In this document: positions 1-10,983 of the stretch, piece after piece
Layout: every line of letters begins with the position of its first letter
Position numbering within the stretch: the stretch's first letter is position 1
Assembly (NCBI GenBank): GCA_021018995.1
Contig: CM037587.1
Coordinates: 14,633,366-14,697,365 of the forward strand
Direction of reading: 5' to 3'
Length of the DNA: 64,000 nucleotides
DNA from: Chloranthus sessilifolius
Lineage: Eukaryota; Streptophyta; Magnoliopsida; Chloranthales; Chloranthaceae
Made by a program: the position numbers and the translations under genes
The notes under the pieces: model-generated
Seen by the model: the letters and a program-made list of their open reading frames with translations, nothing else
The model's database searches: none
Told to the model about the DNA's origin: nothing

Positions 1-399
1 GAGTCCAAGGAGCGGCTCACACTCGTTCCAAGCTCAAGGGTTTCAAATCAAAAGGGGTTTCTAATGGAAAGGATTCACAATGGCAGAGTTTGCGGTGATC
101 ACACGATCTATGTTTCACAAGGTTGTTTCCGACGGATGGCTCTCGTTCTCTCTCTCTTTCTCAAAGTGCAAATCGGGAATGGCTTCCTTGAGAAGCCTTC
201 CCTCTCTTTTATAACCAAACAAAAATAAAGTAAATATATATTTCCTAGGGTTCAGTTTTGGTGTTGAGCAGCACACCGTGAGTTGGTGCACGACTTTAAT
301 ACTTAAGGTCTAATCAAACTCTAAACCTTAATCCCTCCACACAATTTTATCCAAATAGTAATTAAAAGGCTATGGAGACATCGGTCGCCGTACCGGACA
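1..399. other. Left flank of element M, no gene seen
   Basis: No convincing coding region. A TTATAAAAG box on the minus strand (about 207-215) is followed on that strand by a CT/GA-rich leader-like stretch, as in an LTR promoter, so this may be part of an unidentified minus-strand LTR. It should be the pre-insertion neighbour of the sequence at 13616, because element M between them is bounded by a near-perfect 5-bp duplication. It does not match the LTR of element C that starts near 13661. Confidence 0.35.
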
Positions 400-1429
400 T
401 GTACTGTGACATCCCAAATTTTTGTGCCCGGAAATTCGAGCCATCAGGATCATACTCTGGATGATCCCCAGGACAAATCACGAAGTGTCTGCTCGTATAG
501 CGAAAATCAAGCAGACACTGTCCAGCAATGGTAGATCAAGTCATTATATAAGGCTTTTAAATGAAAGAAACAGTAAAAAGTACATGTATATCTATATATC
601 AAAAGAATATACATCCTCAAAAAGGAACCAAGAAAAATCACTGGTGATGGACATCCATCGCCCAAACAATGGTTCCTGATAGTGGTTCCTATAGAATGTA
701 TAATAACAATACAAGAAAAAGAAAAGCATCTACAGAAAGTAAATACAGAAAGTGGCCACTAGGCACACGATAATCCAGATTATCATACAAAAATCCCAAA
801 ATAAAAGACTCAAGTACCCAGACTAAGGATAAAAATCATCCGCCTGGAGGTCAGTCTCCTCGTCCTCAGCCTTAGCCTCTAGATCAGACTGGTAGTCAGG
901 GTCCCTCTCGGTGCCGGGAGCTCTAGCCTCAGAAACTATAATTGTTGTAGAAAATAGGGTGAGCTAATCATCTAAGTTCAGTAGAAGAATTTCAGTTAAA
1001 ATTGCATCTTAATTGTAAAACATGGTTGCAGAAGATATGGACAGAACTGAACAGATGCAAACAGATGTTTCAGATATGCGAAATTTATCAAAGCAGGCAG
1101 ATCTTATGAGAGTTTTCAGAATGTTATGTATGAGTGTTTAATGATTTAGAATAGTAAACTTAAATAACTCCCGTGAATATAACACGTGGTAGCCAGATTT
1201 GGTCCGATGGGTAATCCCGACCATCGTCGTTCACATGAACAATTTTAGGAATGCAACAATGCCTTAACTACGGAGTGTAATTGTGCCGAGGATTTTCAAG
1301 CAGATGCATGATTGTGCCAGAGACGGATATACCGCCGAGTCGGTGGGATTCGTTAGAGTATTAAACTTTAAATAATATGTAGACATATTATACTTAACAG
1401 AAATCAGATGACAGATGATAGATAACAGG

Positions 1430-2465
1430 TGTCAGATGGCAAGAGTCAGATATATAACAGAGTTGTCACACATATGCTAAACATGACTGGAAAGTAAAAT
1501 CAGACTATACAGTCACATGCAGAACATTTGGAATCCATGAGATCAAGAATAAATACAATTTCAGTTGAATTCCCCTACCTCAGGTCAGACCTTTTCTAAG
1601 CAAATTCAAAGCTTTTTAAGGCATCATGGTCCGACCCTAAACCATAAACATAGCATACTAAGTGTCAGGGATGTCAGAATATCAACTGACACAGTGTCCA
1701 GTAGTGTTCCATTTACAAACACAAAACAAGCAGAAAACAAGGGTGATTGATCGATCAACACCTTGATTGATTGATCAATCCTCCTCCTTGATCGATCAAT
1801 GACCTCATTGATTGATAAATCCCCTCCTAATGCACACAGGTAACAAGGCTAATTGATAGATCAATAGCCTCTATTGATCGATCACCTCCTCTTATTGATA
1901 GATCAATGCTTCAATTGATCGATCAGTAGCTCCTTTCTCTTCACAATTGTCAGATGGCAGGAGTCAGATATATAACAGAGTTGTCACACATATGCTAAAC
2001 ATGATTGAAAAGTAAAATCAGACTATGCAGTCACATGCAGAACATTTGGAATCCATGAGATCAAGAATAAATACAATTTCAGTTGAATTCCCCTACCTCA
2101 GGTCAGACCTTTTCTAAGCAAATTCAAAGCTTTTTAAGGCATCATGGTCCGACCCTAAACCATAAACATAGCATACTAAGTGTCAGGGATGTCAAAATAT
2201 CAACTGACACAGTGTCCAGTAGTGTTCCATTTACAAACACAAAACAAGCAAAAAACAAGGGTGATTGATCGATCAACACCTTGATTGATCGATCAATCCT
2301 CCTCCTTGATCGATCAATGACCTCATTGATTGATCAATCCCCTCCTAATGCACACAGGAAACAAGGCTAATTGATCGATCAATAGCCTCTATTGATCGAT
2401 CACCTCCTCTTATTGATCGATTAATGCTTCAATTTATCGATCAAGAGCTCCTTTCTCTTCACAAT
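1430..2465. repeat. 518-bp direct tandem duplication inside the M 3' LTR
   Basis: The block beginning TGTCAGATGGCA at 1430 restarts at 1948 and runs to about 2465. The two units differ at only scattered bases. The other LTR (10984-13615) has a single copy of this block near 12000-12430. The duplication therefore arose after, or independently of, the reverse transcription that made the two LTRs identical. It doubles the local set of palindromes from about 8 to about 16. Confidence 0.9.
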
Positions 2466-2860
2466 CGATAGAGGAAAATTGATCGATCAATCTGTCTCAA
2501 TGATCGATCAATGACCTCGTTGATCGATCACCAACCTAAATTTTTAAATTTCCCTCTTCCTGTTCTCCTTGTTAATTTATACAGATTGATCGATCATTGC
2601 CGTTATTGATCAATCAATTCATGTCAGTGATCGATCAATACCCTTATTGATCGATCAACCTCTGCCATTGAAGGAAACACTCTCTTTGTGATCGATCAAC
2701 CCTCATAATTGATTGATCAATTAGCCAATTGATCGATCAATGCCTCTCGAGCACTGAACTTCCATAAAATCAAGTCTACTATTCTCTCTTTAAGATTTAT
2801 ACGAATTGATCGATCAACTCAACATTGATTGATCAATCTTTAGGATGGATGGATCAATAA
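1744..2860. repeat. Array of about 29 TTGATCGATCAA palindromes, left LTR
   Basis: The 14-base palindrome ATTGATCGATCAAT or one- or two-base variants recurs roughly every 20-60 bases. Many variants are TTGATTGATCAA, the C-to-T change expected from deamination of methylated CG. Spacing is irregular and the intervening sequence is unrelated, so this is a dispersed motif array and not a simple tandem satellite. The same motif occurs at 5363-5772 and 12309-12860 in this element and in no other family of the window. Confidence 0.9.
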
Positions 2861-3589
2861 TGACAATTCCACTGTCATTAATGGAGTCCCCCTTTAACCT
2901 ATTTTAATCTCTTTTCATTTATGGTTTCTAACCACTATCTACACACACATAAACACAAGCCTAAGGCCTTTAATCTTGCCCTTATTGAATGTAAAGGCTC
3001 ACCACTATTTGGGCCCTTTCGGGGTTTCGGCAAACGCAATCCGAGAAGGTTTTGGACCCTGGATTTGGGATTTGTCACCCCCTTCACTCGAGAATGGCAA
3101 TTTGCGGCTCCGCTTCGATACATAGCGACAACACACCTTCTTGCCGATCCGATACGACGTACTAATGATGATTTCACACTCCAAGGTCACATAGTTACTA
3201 ACCTAGGCTTTCTCGGCTTGTGGTTCTTCAAGGACCAAACTAAACTATCATAGAAAACTTAGGGTTTATCAGAACAAGAAGAAGAAGAAGAAGAAGGAAA
3301 CTGAACTTCCAAGTCCCATTCCTTCTCTTATAAGCTAAGGAACTAAAATATCTCTGATATTTCAGTTTACTGCCTAAGCTTGGTTCCGGTGCGAAGCGCG
3401 AACACGGTCGCTACGGGGTAACACGTCGTATCAACGTCCTTCAAGACTCAGACTTAAACGAGAACTCACAGGCTAATATTATTTCAAATAATATTAATTA
3501 CTAATTTTTTTAAATTTATCTAAATTTTTGTGCCAGGCACGCATATCGAAATAGTCAAATTCTTGTTCAAGATTTTAGGGCTATTACAT

Positions 3590-3607
3590 TATCCAACCCT
3601 TAGGAAT
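3590..3607 (-). other. Polypurine tract region of element M
   Basis: On the minus strand a degenerate purine-rich stretch (CCTAAGGGTTGG) directly precedes the 3' LTR, and before it lies the GAGGACGAAAATT block also seen before the 3' LTR of element C at 18541-18560. This is where plus-strand DNA synthesis would be primed. Pyrimidines interrupt it, consistent with decay. Confidence 0.5.
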
Positions 3608-3673
3608 TTTCGTCCTCGAAAATGTCAGGGAAGTCGTAGGAGATACAGGGAGTCAAACAAACAGGCGAGCATA

Positions 3674-5205
3674 TCAACCGAAAATAAAAAGGCATGCAGA
3701 CAGAATAGTAAATGGAATGCAGAGTAAGCACAATACACATATACAATAAATAATAGAACGATACATAAGAGCATAGTAGTTACCTACCGGGACGTTGGAT
3801 GGGCCGGCCTCATCAGGCGTAGGTCTGCTTGGGCGGGGTGGCGGTGTACGATAGTCACGAGGATCCACAGTGTGCTGACGTGCATGAGCAATCATCGGCA
3901 TGGACGTGGTGGCATACAGGTGCTGCATGATGAGCTCGTGCATGCCCTCGTGTTAATCGAGCTGACGATGAATCTGTCGTTGGAACGCCTCCATCCCATC
4001 CAACCGCTCGTGTATACGCCAGTTACCCTCAACAAGCTCACGAAGCATCACTGCGACGTCCACTGAGGGAGGAGGAGGGGATGTGATGTGGTGTGACGAG
4101 GTGGCCAACATTGTGTGGTGGGGACATGTTGAGTAGACACCTCTGGCAGAGGTGGCTGATCAAGTGCTGCCTCCCCCTCTCCAAGTACATGCTCGGTAGG
4201 CGCCGCACCCTCTCTAACGGCTGGCTCAACGGGCTCAACGGCTCCCTCCTCGCCCTCCGATAACTGACGGACTAGAAGGTTGTAACTCTTGGTCCAGTCC
4301 TTGAGGTGGAAGACCTTCGTATTGCTACCCATCCGTGGCTCACTAGGAGCCAAGCTATATGCCTCGCGTAGAGCAACGTATTGCTCCACCATCTTAGTAA
4401 TCAGGCAAGCTTAGGGAATCTGTTTCTTGATGTCAGTCTTGATTTTCTCTGACATCAGGTCCTTGGCATTTAGGATGCCATCAATGACCAAGTCTGCCAC
4501 AGAGAACCAACGGTTCTCAAAGGTAGAAAAGAGTGCTTGTTGCACAACTCTAGTCCGTGAGGACTTGTGCTAGAACGGGTTGAGTGCACACTTAATATAG
4601 GCATCAAGCATCCACAATTGGTCAGGTAATTAGGCCCGTGTGATGGATTGCCCTTTCCCATGTTGACCTTGGGTCATCTTGGTGACCACATCGGGAAAAG
4701 GAACGTCTTTAATGTATGGGGGCCCCAATCTATTGGTTTCAATGTAAACCGACGAGCACTGTAGTGCAGCCACTACATGAAAATGGTTAAACTTATACTC
4801 AAACCCATCATTCGAAGTGACGAGTCGATGTCGACTATCACCCCAACAAAGGTTTTGGAAAAAAAGTCTCACGATCCGGGGACAATAGTGATCGTGGTAC
4901 GGCTCTAGCAAGGGCTTCAACCCGAGCTTTTAAATGTATCCCATGGCCCAAACCATCTCAGGCCGATCCTCATAAAGGGAAGAGGCGAATACATACTAGG
5001 GAAGGAAGGTTTTGGAAGTCCACCATGGGTTGGGGACTTCGCGCTCAATTTGGGTCGGGACAGGGGCTTGGACGGGTGGAACCACGTCTGCAATAGGTGC
5101 CATGGGTGGCACAGAGGTTTGGGTAACCGAATCAACGGGCAGTATGGGGGTACGAGCCCGGGAAGTGGATACCTTACGCAAAGTGTTCTTCGTTCACGGC
5201 CCCAT
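3674..5205 (-). pseudogene. Accessory reading frame between pol and 3' LTR of M (plant transposon-protein-like)
   Basis: Long decayed frame after pol, same strand. From an ATG at 5205 one frame runs to 4048 with six internal stops, then a frameshift near 4060-4075 leads into a C-terminal part reaching 3674. Visible parts: proline-rich N-terminus (PPVQAPVPTQ); a segment with RIVRLFFQNL and HVVAALQCS; a segment ending CLITKMVEQYVALREAY; a helical, charged C-terminus (MLRELVEGNWRIHERLDGM) and a proline-rich tail. The layout resembles the 'putative plant transposon protein' domain (PF20167, from memory of the family), but this is recognition by eye. Function unknown. A palindrome array lies about 160 bp upstream (5363-5772). 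Neither C nor D shows it; C lacks this region and the D 3' end is displaced by another insertion. Confidence 0.5.
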
Positions 5206-5362
5206 GGCTAAAAATCTCAAAAGAAAGGACAAAAGAACTCAAAAGAAACGAAAGGAAGGGTGTTACCGATCGAATGGAGTGAAACCCACTCAAATCACGC
5301 AGAAGGAGTCGGATGGTCGGAAAACGTGTCGGAAGGAAGGCTGAACGCTCGGTGTAAAAACC

Positions 5363-5772
5363 CTCTTGATCGATCAATCTTCACGCTGTGCAAATGAGCG
5401 TTCTAAAACCCCAAATGTCAGTTAAAATCTGAGGATTGATCGATCAATGCTCTAATTGATCGATCAATAAAGCACTTAAAATCCCTAACCCGATGCATAG
5501 ATCGATCAATCACTCACTGTTGATCGATCAATGACACATGAATTGATCGATCAATACCCTAAGTTGATCGATCAATTGTCCTCATTGATCGATCAACCAA
5601 CCTTGGTGATCGATCAATTCCACCATAATTGATCGAGCAATACCTCTCATTGATCGATCACCACTAAAACTGAGCACCAGACACCACACATCATTGATCG
5701 ATCACCTCATTATGTTGATCGATCAATCACTAAATTGATCGATTAATTTACTAATTGATCGGTCAATTAAGA
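5363..5772. repeat. Internal array of about 15 TTGATCGATCAA palindromes in M
   Basis: The LTR motif ATTGATCGATCAAT recurs about 15 times in 410 bp outside the LTR, between the end of pol (5966) and the start of the accessory frame (5205). On the minus strand it is immediately upstream of that frame, where a promoter or operator-like region would be. Variants include GATCGAGCAAT, GATCGATTAAT and GATCGGTCAAT. Confidence 0.9.
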
Positions 5773-5965
5773 CTGTTAGATAACTTTTTAACACAGTCAT
5801 TTCCCTAATGCGATTAGATTGCACTTCGAAAGTGAGGGTACATGTACCTCACATACAGAACCAGCAATAGCAGATTACATGAGTCAAATGATGCTTGCTT
5901 ACTCATGAGGAACACACAATCCTGATGAAGAATACAAAGCGAAATTCATAAAATTACCTCTCATA

Positions 5966-7443
5966 TCAGGTAAATAAGTGTGGATACTGCTCACAGATCT
6001 TGGTTGCGCGTTCCCAAGTATCTTTGGAAGCTGAAAGATTTCTCCACTGTACGAGTACCAGTGGAATCAACTTGGTCTATAAAACTTGATCGTGATGATC
6101 TAAAATCGCTATCGGTTCCTTAATCACTGTCAGATCCTCTTGCAACTCAATCGGCTGGAAATCTAAGACGTGAGTCGGGTCGCGCATGTATCGTCGTAGC
6201 ATGGAAACATGAAAAATGTTATACATGCTCGCCAATTGCGGTGGCAAAGCAATTCGATAAGCGACTTCGCCAACTCGTCCGAGTACCTCAAAGGGGCCGA
6301 TATACCGAGGACTCAACTTCCCACGCTTTTCGAAGTGCATAACGCCCTTGGTTGGTGAGATCTTCACAAAAACCTTGTCTCTAACCGAAAAATTAGTGGT
6401 TAATTGCATAGCTAATCATTTTAACTAGGAATAGTAACTCTCTCGAATGTATTTAAGTATACCTGAAACTCGACGTGCGTCCGATGGAGATCCGCATAGC
6501 TCTTTTGGCGACTTTGAGCAACCCGTAACCTCTCGCGAATCAACCGAACTGTCTCGGTTGCACTGTCCATGATATCAGGTCCTAAAATAAGCTTCTCACT
6601 GACTTCTTCCCAATTTAAAGGAGATCTGCATCGTCGTCCATACAAGGATTCATAAGGCGCCATCCCAATACTCGACTGATAGCTGTTATTGTAAGCGAAC
6701 TCGATCAGAGGTAAATGCTGATCCCATGAACCATGAAAGTCCAACATACATGCACACAACATATCCTCTATAATCTGGTTCACTCTCTTAGTCTGCCCAT
6801 CTGTCTGAGGATGAAACGTTAAGTTGAACTCCAGTTTAAAACCCCTGCCTTCTTGAAATCATCGCCAGAATTGCGACGTATAGAGAAGATCTCTATCACA
6901 CACGATGCTGACTGGTATGCCATGCAACCGAACTATCTCCTTCATGTACAGCTCTGCAAGCTTATTGGCTGTATACGTAGTCCGGTACGGCAAAAAATGT
7001 ATAGACTTTGTCAGTCGATCTATAATGACCCAAATGGCATTATTCTTCCTCAATGTGCTCGGCAATCCCAAGATAAAATCCATAGAAATGGCTTCCCATT
7101 TCCACTATGGCACTGGTAATGGTTGTAATAACCCCGCTGGATTTCGATGGTCTACTTTCACCTGTTGGCAGACCAAACACTAAGAAACATAATCTGTAAC
7201 ATCTTTCTTTAGTCCTCTCCACCAAAAACTTCGCTTGAGATCTTGGTACATCTTGGTACTCCTAAGATGTATAGCATACGTTGGCTTGTGTGCTGCCTCC
7301 AAAATTGTATCCTTCAGATCCTTATTATTAGGTATGCGCATCCGATCTCTGAATAGCAAAGTACCATCATCCTTGATGGAGAAATCAGGTCTGATCCCGT
7401 TGATCACATCCTTTCTAATGGCCATAAGCTCATCATCAATCAT
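5966..7443 (-). pseudogene. M integrase with C-terminal chromodomain
   Basis: Broken frame covering the zinc-binding N-terminus (STKMYQDLKRSFWW, then CLVCQQ), the catalytic core (SMDFILGLPST; IVCDRD), the GPF-type C-terminal domain (GKLSPRYIGPFEVLGRVGEV) and a chromodomain (about 5966-6115: TKLIPLVLVQWRN ... WERATKICEQYPHLF) ending at the TGA at 5966. The glutamate of the D-D-35-E triad is lysine (QTDGQTKRVNQ; the D copy has TERVNQ). Several nonsense codons, one just before the chromodomain. A 77-bp intron-like block at 6386-6462 interrupts the frame between HVEFQ and VRDKVFVK. The chromodomain would direct insertion to particular chromatin in an active relative. Confidence 0.88.
6386..6462 (-). 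other. Intron-like interruption in M integrase (decayed acceptor)
   Basis: The frame leaves coding sequence at CAG|GTATAC (donor GT at 6462-6461) and integrase homology resumes at GTTAGAGAC from 6385, one frame away. The 77-bp block ends in CG instead of AG. Element D has a 73-bp block at exactly the same codon with GT...AG ends. Removal of the block is what restores frame in both copies. Confidence 0.65.
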
Positions 7444-8184
7444 TTAGAGCTTAGGCACATTATCAAACAACGTGGGCCGTATCACAATAGTAGCCATTAA
7501 TGCCCCTGAACCTTTAATGTCAATCAGTGTATCGCACAAGGCCAGGTCCTCAAGTAGATGCCACCGCTGTACTCTGGTGATAAGATGTGACAATTGAGCT
7601 GAAGACTTCCTATTCAAAGCATCTGCCACAACATTGGCCTTCCTAGAGTGATACTGGATGTAAAAATCGTAATCCTCTAAGAGCTCCATCCATCTGCATT
7701 GTCGCATATTCAAGTCCTTCTGGGTAAACAAATACTTGAGACTTTTATGGTCGTTGAAGATATCAAATGTCTCACCGTATAAGTAGTTCCTCCAGATCTT
7801 TAAAGCAAAGATCACCGCTGCCAATTCCAAATCATGAGTAGGATAATTCTTCTCGTGTTCCTTGAGCTGTCTAGAACCGTACGCGATAACCTTTTTGTGC
7901 TGGTTGAGGACACAACCCAAACCACTATAAGATGCATCACTGTATATAGCAAAACCTCCTATGCCAGAAGGTATAGCTAGCACCGGTGCTGTAGTCAGAC
8001 ACATCCTCAGTTCTTGGAAACTCTTCTCACACTGATCTGTCCAATGAAACTTAGCATTCTTCTTGGTGAGCTGAGTAAGCAGACTCGATAGCTTGGAGAA
8101 CCCCTCTACAAATCGTCGGTAGTATCCTGCTAACCCAAGAAAACTACGGACCTCTGTTACCGTTCTTGGCTGTTCCCAATTCAC
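7444..8184 (-). pseudogene. M reverse transcriptase connection and RNase H
   Basis: Open frame of 246 residues from the RT thumb ([20 protein letters not shown]) through RNase H. The four acidic catalytic residues can be seen: D in IYSDAS, E in THDLELAA, D in [10 protein letters not shown] (usually TDH) and D in VVADALNRK. RNase H removes genomic RNA during DNA synthesis. It joins RT upstream through a frameshift near 8185 and meets integrase at a stop at 7444. Best-preserved open stretch of this pol. Confidence 0.9.
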
Positions 8185-8949
8185 GATGCTTCAATCTTTG
8201 TCGGGTCGACTGTTATACCCTTAGTAGAGACGATATGGCCCTAGAAACTAACTTAGTCCAGCCAAAACTCACACTTACTGAGCTTCGCATACAATTTGTG
8301 ATCTCTGAGGGTTTGTAAAGCCACGTGTAGATGTCTTTCATGTTCCTCCTTTGTCTTGGAATAGACAAGGATATCATCTACAAAGACTACCACGGATTTA
8401 TCCAAGTGTGGTTTAAACACTCAGTTCACCAGGTCCATAAAAGACGCAGGAGCGTTCGTCAATCCAAATGGCATAAGCAAAAATTCATAGTGCCCATATC
8501 TGGTTCTGAACGCCGTCTTCTCGACATCTTTTGTTTTGACTCTTAGTTGATGATAACCTGACCTCAAGTCAATCTTCATAAAGAACCTCACTCATTGTAA
8601 CTGATCAAATAGATCATCAATCCTAGGGAGCGGGTAACAATTCTTAATCGTCAACTTGTTCAACTGCCGATAGTCGATGCATAGACGCATTGAACCATCT
8701 TTCTTTCTGACAAATAGTATTGGCGCTCCCCAAGGAGACACACTAGATCGAACGAAGCCTTTGTCAAGTAGTTCTTGCAGTTGCTCCTTTAACTATTGTA
8801 ATTCTGCTGGAGCCATCTGATAAGGAGCCTTAGATAATGGTTCAGTACCCGGGACTAGATTTATTGCAAATTCAATCTCCCGAGCTGGTGGTAATCCTGA
8901 TAAATCCTCAGGAAATATATCAGGGTATTCGCACGCAACATGAATATCG
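8185..8949 (-). pseudogene. M reverse transcriptase, palm and fingers
   Basis: Minus-strand reading gives [28 protein letters not shown] and the catalytic FVDD motif ([14 protein letters not shown]), typical of Ty3/gypsy RT. Interrupted by a TAG at 8793-8795 (after MAPAELQ), further stops, and a frameshift near 8185 before the connection domain. No active enzyme could be made. Confidence 0.88.
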
Positions 8950-9442
8950 GATATCACATTCGTCTCCCCTCGCTGCTTTTGCAGAAAGGCCATATAGCCA
9001 CTGCATCCACTCTTCATCATCCTTTCGGCTCGAATAGCTGATATCAACGGAGCTACCTTAGACTTCACCCCGAAGAATCTGAATGATCGCTCCTTTGGAG
9101 GGCGAAAAACTATAATCTTTCGAAGGCAATCAACGCTCTCATGGTAAGCGAATACCCAGTCCATTCCCAGAATGATGTCAAACCCTTTCATATCTAATAA
9201 AATTAAATCTACCAGCGTCTCGTGATCTTCTACCAACACAATCACCGACTTACACAATGTGACTGCATTCACTGCACTTCCCGTAGGAATAGACACCATC
9301 AATATGAACTCTAAGAGCTCAGGAGTGACGCTCAACTCTTTCGTAAATTGAGGCCTAACAAATGAGTGTGTAGAGCCTGGGTCTACCAAAACTCGTGCTC
9401 GATGAAAACAAATATCACAACTTTGATATACTTTTAGCTCAC
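8950..9442 (-). pseudogene. M aspartic protease
   Basis: Retropepsin-like domain after the gag/protease intron. The active-site region reads VLVDPGSTHSFV (family usual D-S/T-G-A/S), so the residue after Asp is proline, and a second motif DIILGMDW follows. The frame stays open into the RT start (EYPDIFPEDLSGLPP). It is in phase with gag only if 9443-9593 is removed. Confidence 0.8.
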
Positions 9443-9593
9443 CTATAATTCAGTCACACAATTAGATCAAGTGCTTAAGATGTGTATGTGTAATGTGCAT
9501 TATCATCATAAACATTTAATCAAAATAACTCTACCTTTCTAATTTCCAGTCCATCCTACTAGATAATTAATCTCACTTGAAATTTAATCATAC
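9443..9593 (-). other. Predicted intron between gag and protease of M
   Basis: Gag reads to DVIQ at CAAG|GTATGATT (exon end 9594). Unspliced it hits a stop at 9559. An acceptor ...AATTATAG|GTGAGC (AG at 9444-9443) returns the reading to the protease frame with no stop before the active site. A second AG 12 bases further on is also in phase. The block is 151 bp, not a multiple of three, so removal is needed to join the frames. The D copy has the same donor position (56157) and the C copy a similar GTATGA (17824). Confidence 0.6.
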
Positions 9594-10877
9594 CTTGTAT
9601 GACATCATTCGATGTCAGAGCATCGATCACGATAACAGCATATGCTTGACCTTGAACCACAGGTCGAGAACATCTCTGTGTAGACACTAATCCGGACCGC
9701 TCTTTGCCTTCTTTCCTCTCCTCTGGGCAGTTCCTAACCAAGTGGCCCATCTTGCCATACCTGAAGCATGCTCCCATATCCCTCCTACAATCCTCTGTCT
9801 TGTGTGGTTTCCCACACTTTGCACATGATACCACTGGAGTGAATGATGAGACCCTCGAAGATCCCTGCACTACTGACACTCCACTGCCAGAAGAACCAGA
9901 CAGTCGGAATGGTCTAGAAAATATAGGTACTGCTGCTCTCTGGTACGAACTCGGCCCTAAAGAAATTATCGGTCGGGAGTGTGTAGGGTATCTTGGAGGT
10001 CTGGAGAATCTAGCCCTCTTGTTTTGCTCAGGGTCCTGAGATTGCCCTTGAAATGACCTCTCTCTGCTTTGCTTGTCCCTCCAAGCAAACTACTTCTGGT
10101 TCTCTTTTTCTGCGATGAGGGCCTTGGACATGACACTCTCATACGTCTCCATTTCCTACATGGCGACGTCCTTCTGTAGGTTCTGCCTCAATCCGAGCTG
10201 GAATTTACGTGCTCACATCAGCTCAGTAGCTACATGCTGGGGTACGAACCTAGCCAGTCGATCAAACTCAGTACCGTACTCTCTCACTGACATCGCACCC
10301 TGCTTTAACTCTATAAACTTCACCTCCCACTGATGCCTCACTATTTTAGGAAAGTACTTGTTGTAAAATACTTCCGTGAACTCCTCCCATGTCCAAGGAC
10401 TGTGAGAAAACTCTCTCGCTTGATTCTGTGACACGGACTTCCACCAAGGTCCGACATCACCATCTAATTTGAAAGTGGCCCAGCGCATTTTCTCCACATC
10501 CGTACATTGAAGAACTTCAAAAAGTTTCTCCATTTCCTCTATCCATCCCTCGGCCTCTATGTGATCTGTCTGACCCGAGAAGTTAGGAGGTCTCATTCTC
10601 CTAAACTCCGCGAACCCGCTTGGCTAATGAGGTGGTCTAGTCACTTCTTGAGTCGAGTAATTTCTTGAGCGACGTTGGTAGCCAAGGCTTCCAACACCTG
10701 CTCCATTCTCTCCTCATTGCCTCTTCTACCTCCTCTCGGTCCCACTGGAACCGCATTCTTGTGCGAGAGGAACTCTAATCCCCGTGATGTACCAACAACA
10801 TCGGGGATCTCTCTCAGGGGAATCTCTCTATAACCTTCCCTACCTCCGCAACGTCCGCCTCTGAACCTAGGGCCCAT
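9594..10877 (-). pseudogene. M gag
   Basis: Three parts in two frames: N-terminus rich in Arg/Gly (MGPRFRGGRCGGREG), the capsid-like retrotransposon Gag domain (WATFKLDGDVGPWW; WTWEEFTEVFYNKYFP; MSVREYGTEFDRLARF), and zinc knuckles (CAKCGKPHKTEDC; CFRYGKMGHLVRNC). The second knuckle has Tyr for its second Cys, so zinc binding is lost there. A frameshift and stop lie near 10600-10641. Gag is closely related to that of D (51988-56156). Confidence 0.88.
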
Positions 10878-10968
10878 AATGGTCTGTCACTGTGAAAATA
10901 ATAACATTGATTAGTACATAGATTGTGAAAACAATCCAACATGAATCCGCAGTTCAACCTAAAGCCTA

Positions 10969-10981
10969 GGCTCTGATACCA
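10969..10981 (-). other. Primer binding site of M (initiator tRNA-Met type)
   Basis: On the minus strand TGGTATCAGAGCC begins two bases inside the 5' LTR edge. This is the standard complement of the plant initiator tRNA-Met 3' end, where minus-strand DNA synthesis is primed. It fixes the element's orientation and the LTR border at 10984. Confidence 0.92.
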
Positions 10982-10983
10982 AC

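Larger units (their letters stand above)
405..3588 (-). repeat. 3' LTR of element M (3184 bp)
   Basis: Starts TGTGACATCC and ends GGCTATTACA on the plus strand; the partner LTR is 10984-13615. It is about 550 bp longer than the partner, mainly because of a 518-bp tandem duplication at 1430-2465. Contains an array of ATTGATCGATCAAT palindromes and a possible minus-strand TATA box (CTTATAAG, near 3330). Short open frames at 1565-1750, 2083-2268 and 2921-3253 are duplicated with the LTR and are not genes. Confidence 0.92.

Noticed and set aside
1744..2860. Regular short repeats that could suggest a CRISPR array
   Set aside because: The repeat is a short palindrome with irregular spacing, no uniform spacers and no cas genes, inside the LTR of a plant retrotransposon.
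2921..3253. 110-residue frame, also seen at 12865-13227
   Set aside because: Present twice only because the two LTRs of M are copies. The frames end differently, and no domain is recognisable.
5012..5344. 110-residue plus-strand frame in M
   Set aside because: Shadow of the minus-strand accessory frame, whose features are more protein-like and continue in register over a longer span.
8331..8546. 71-residue plus-strand frame
   Set aside because: Complement of the RT palm of M, including its FVDD motif.
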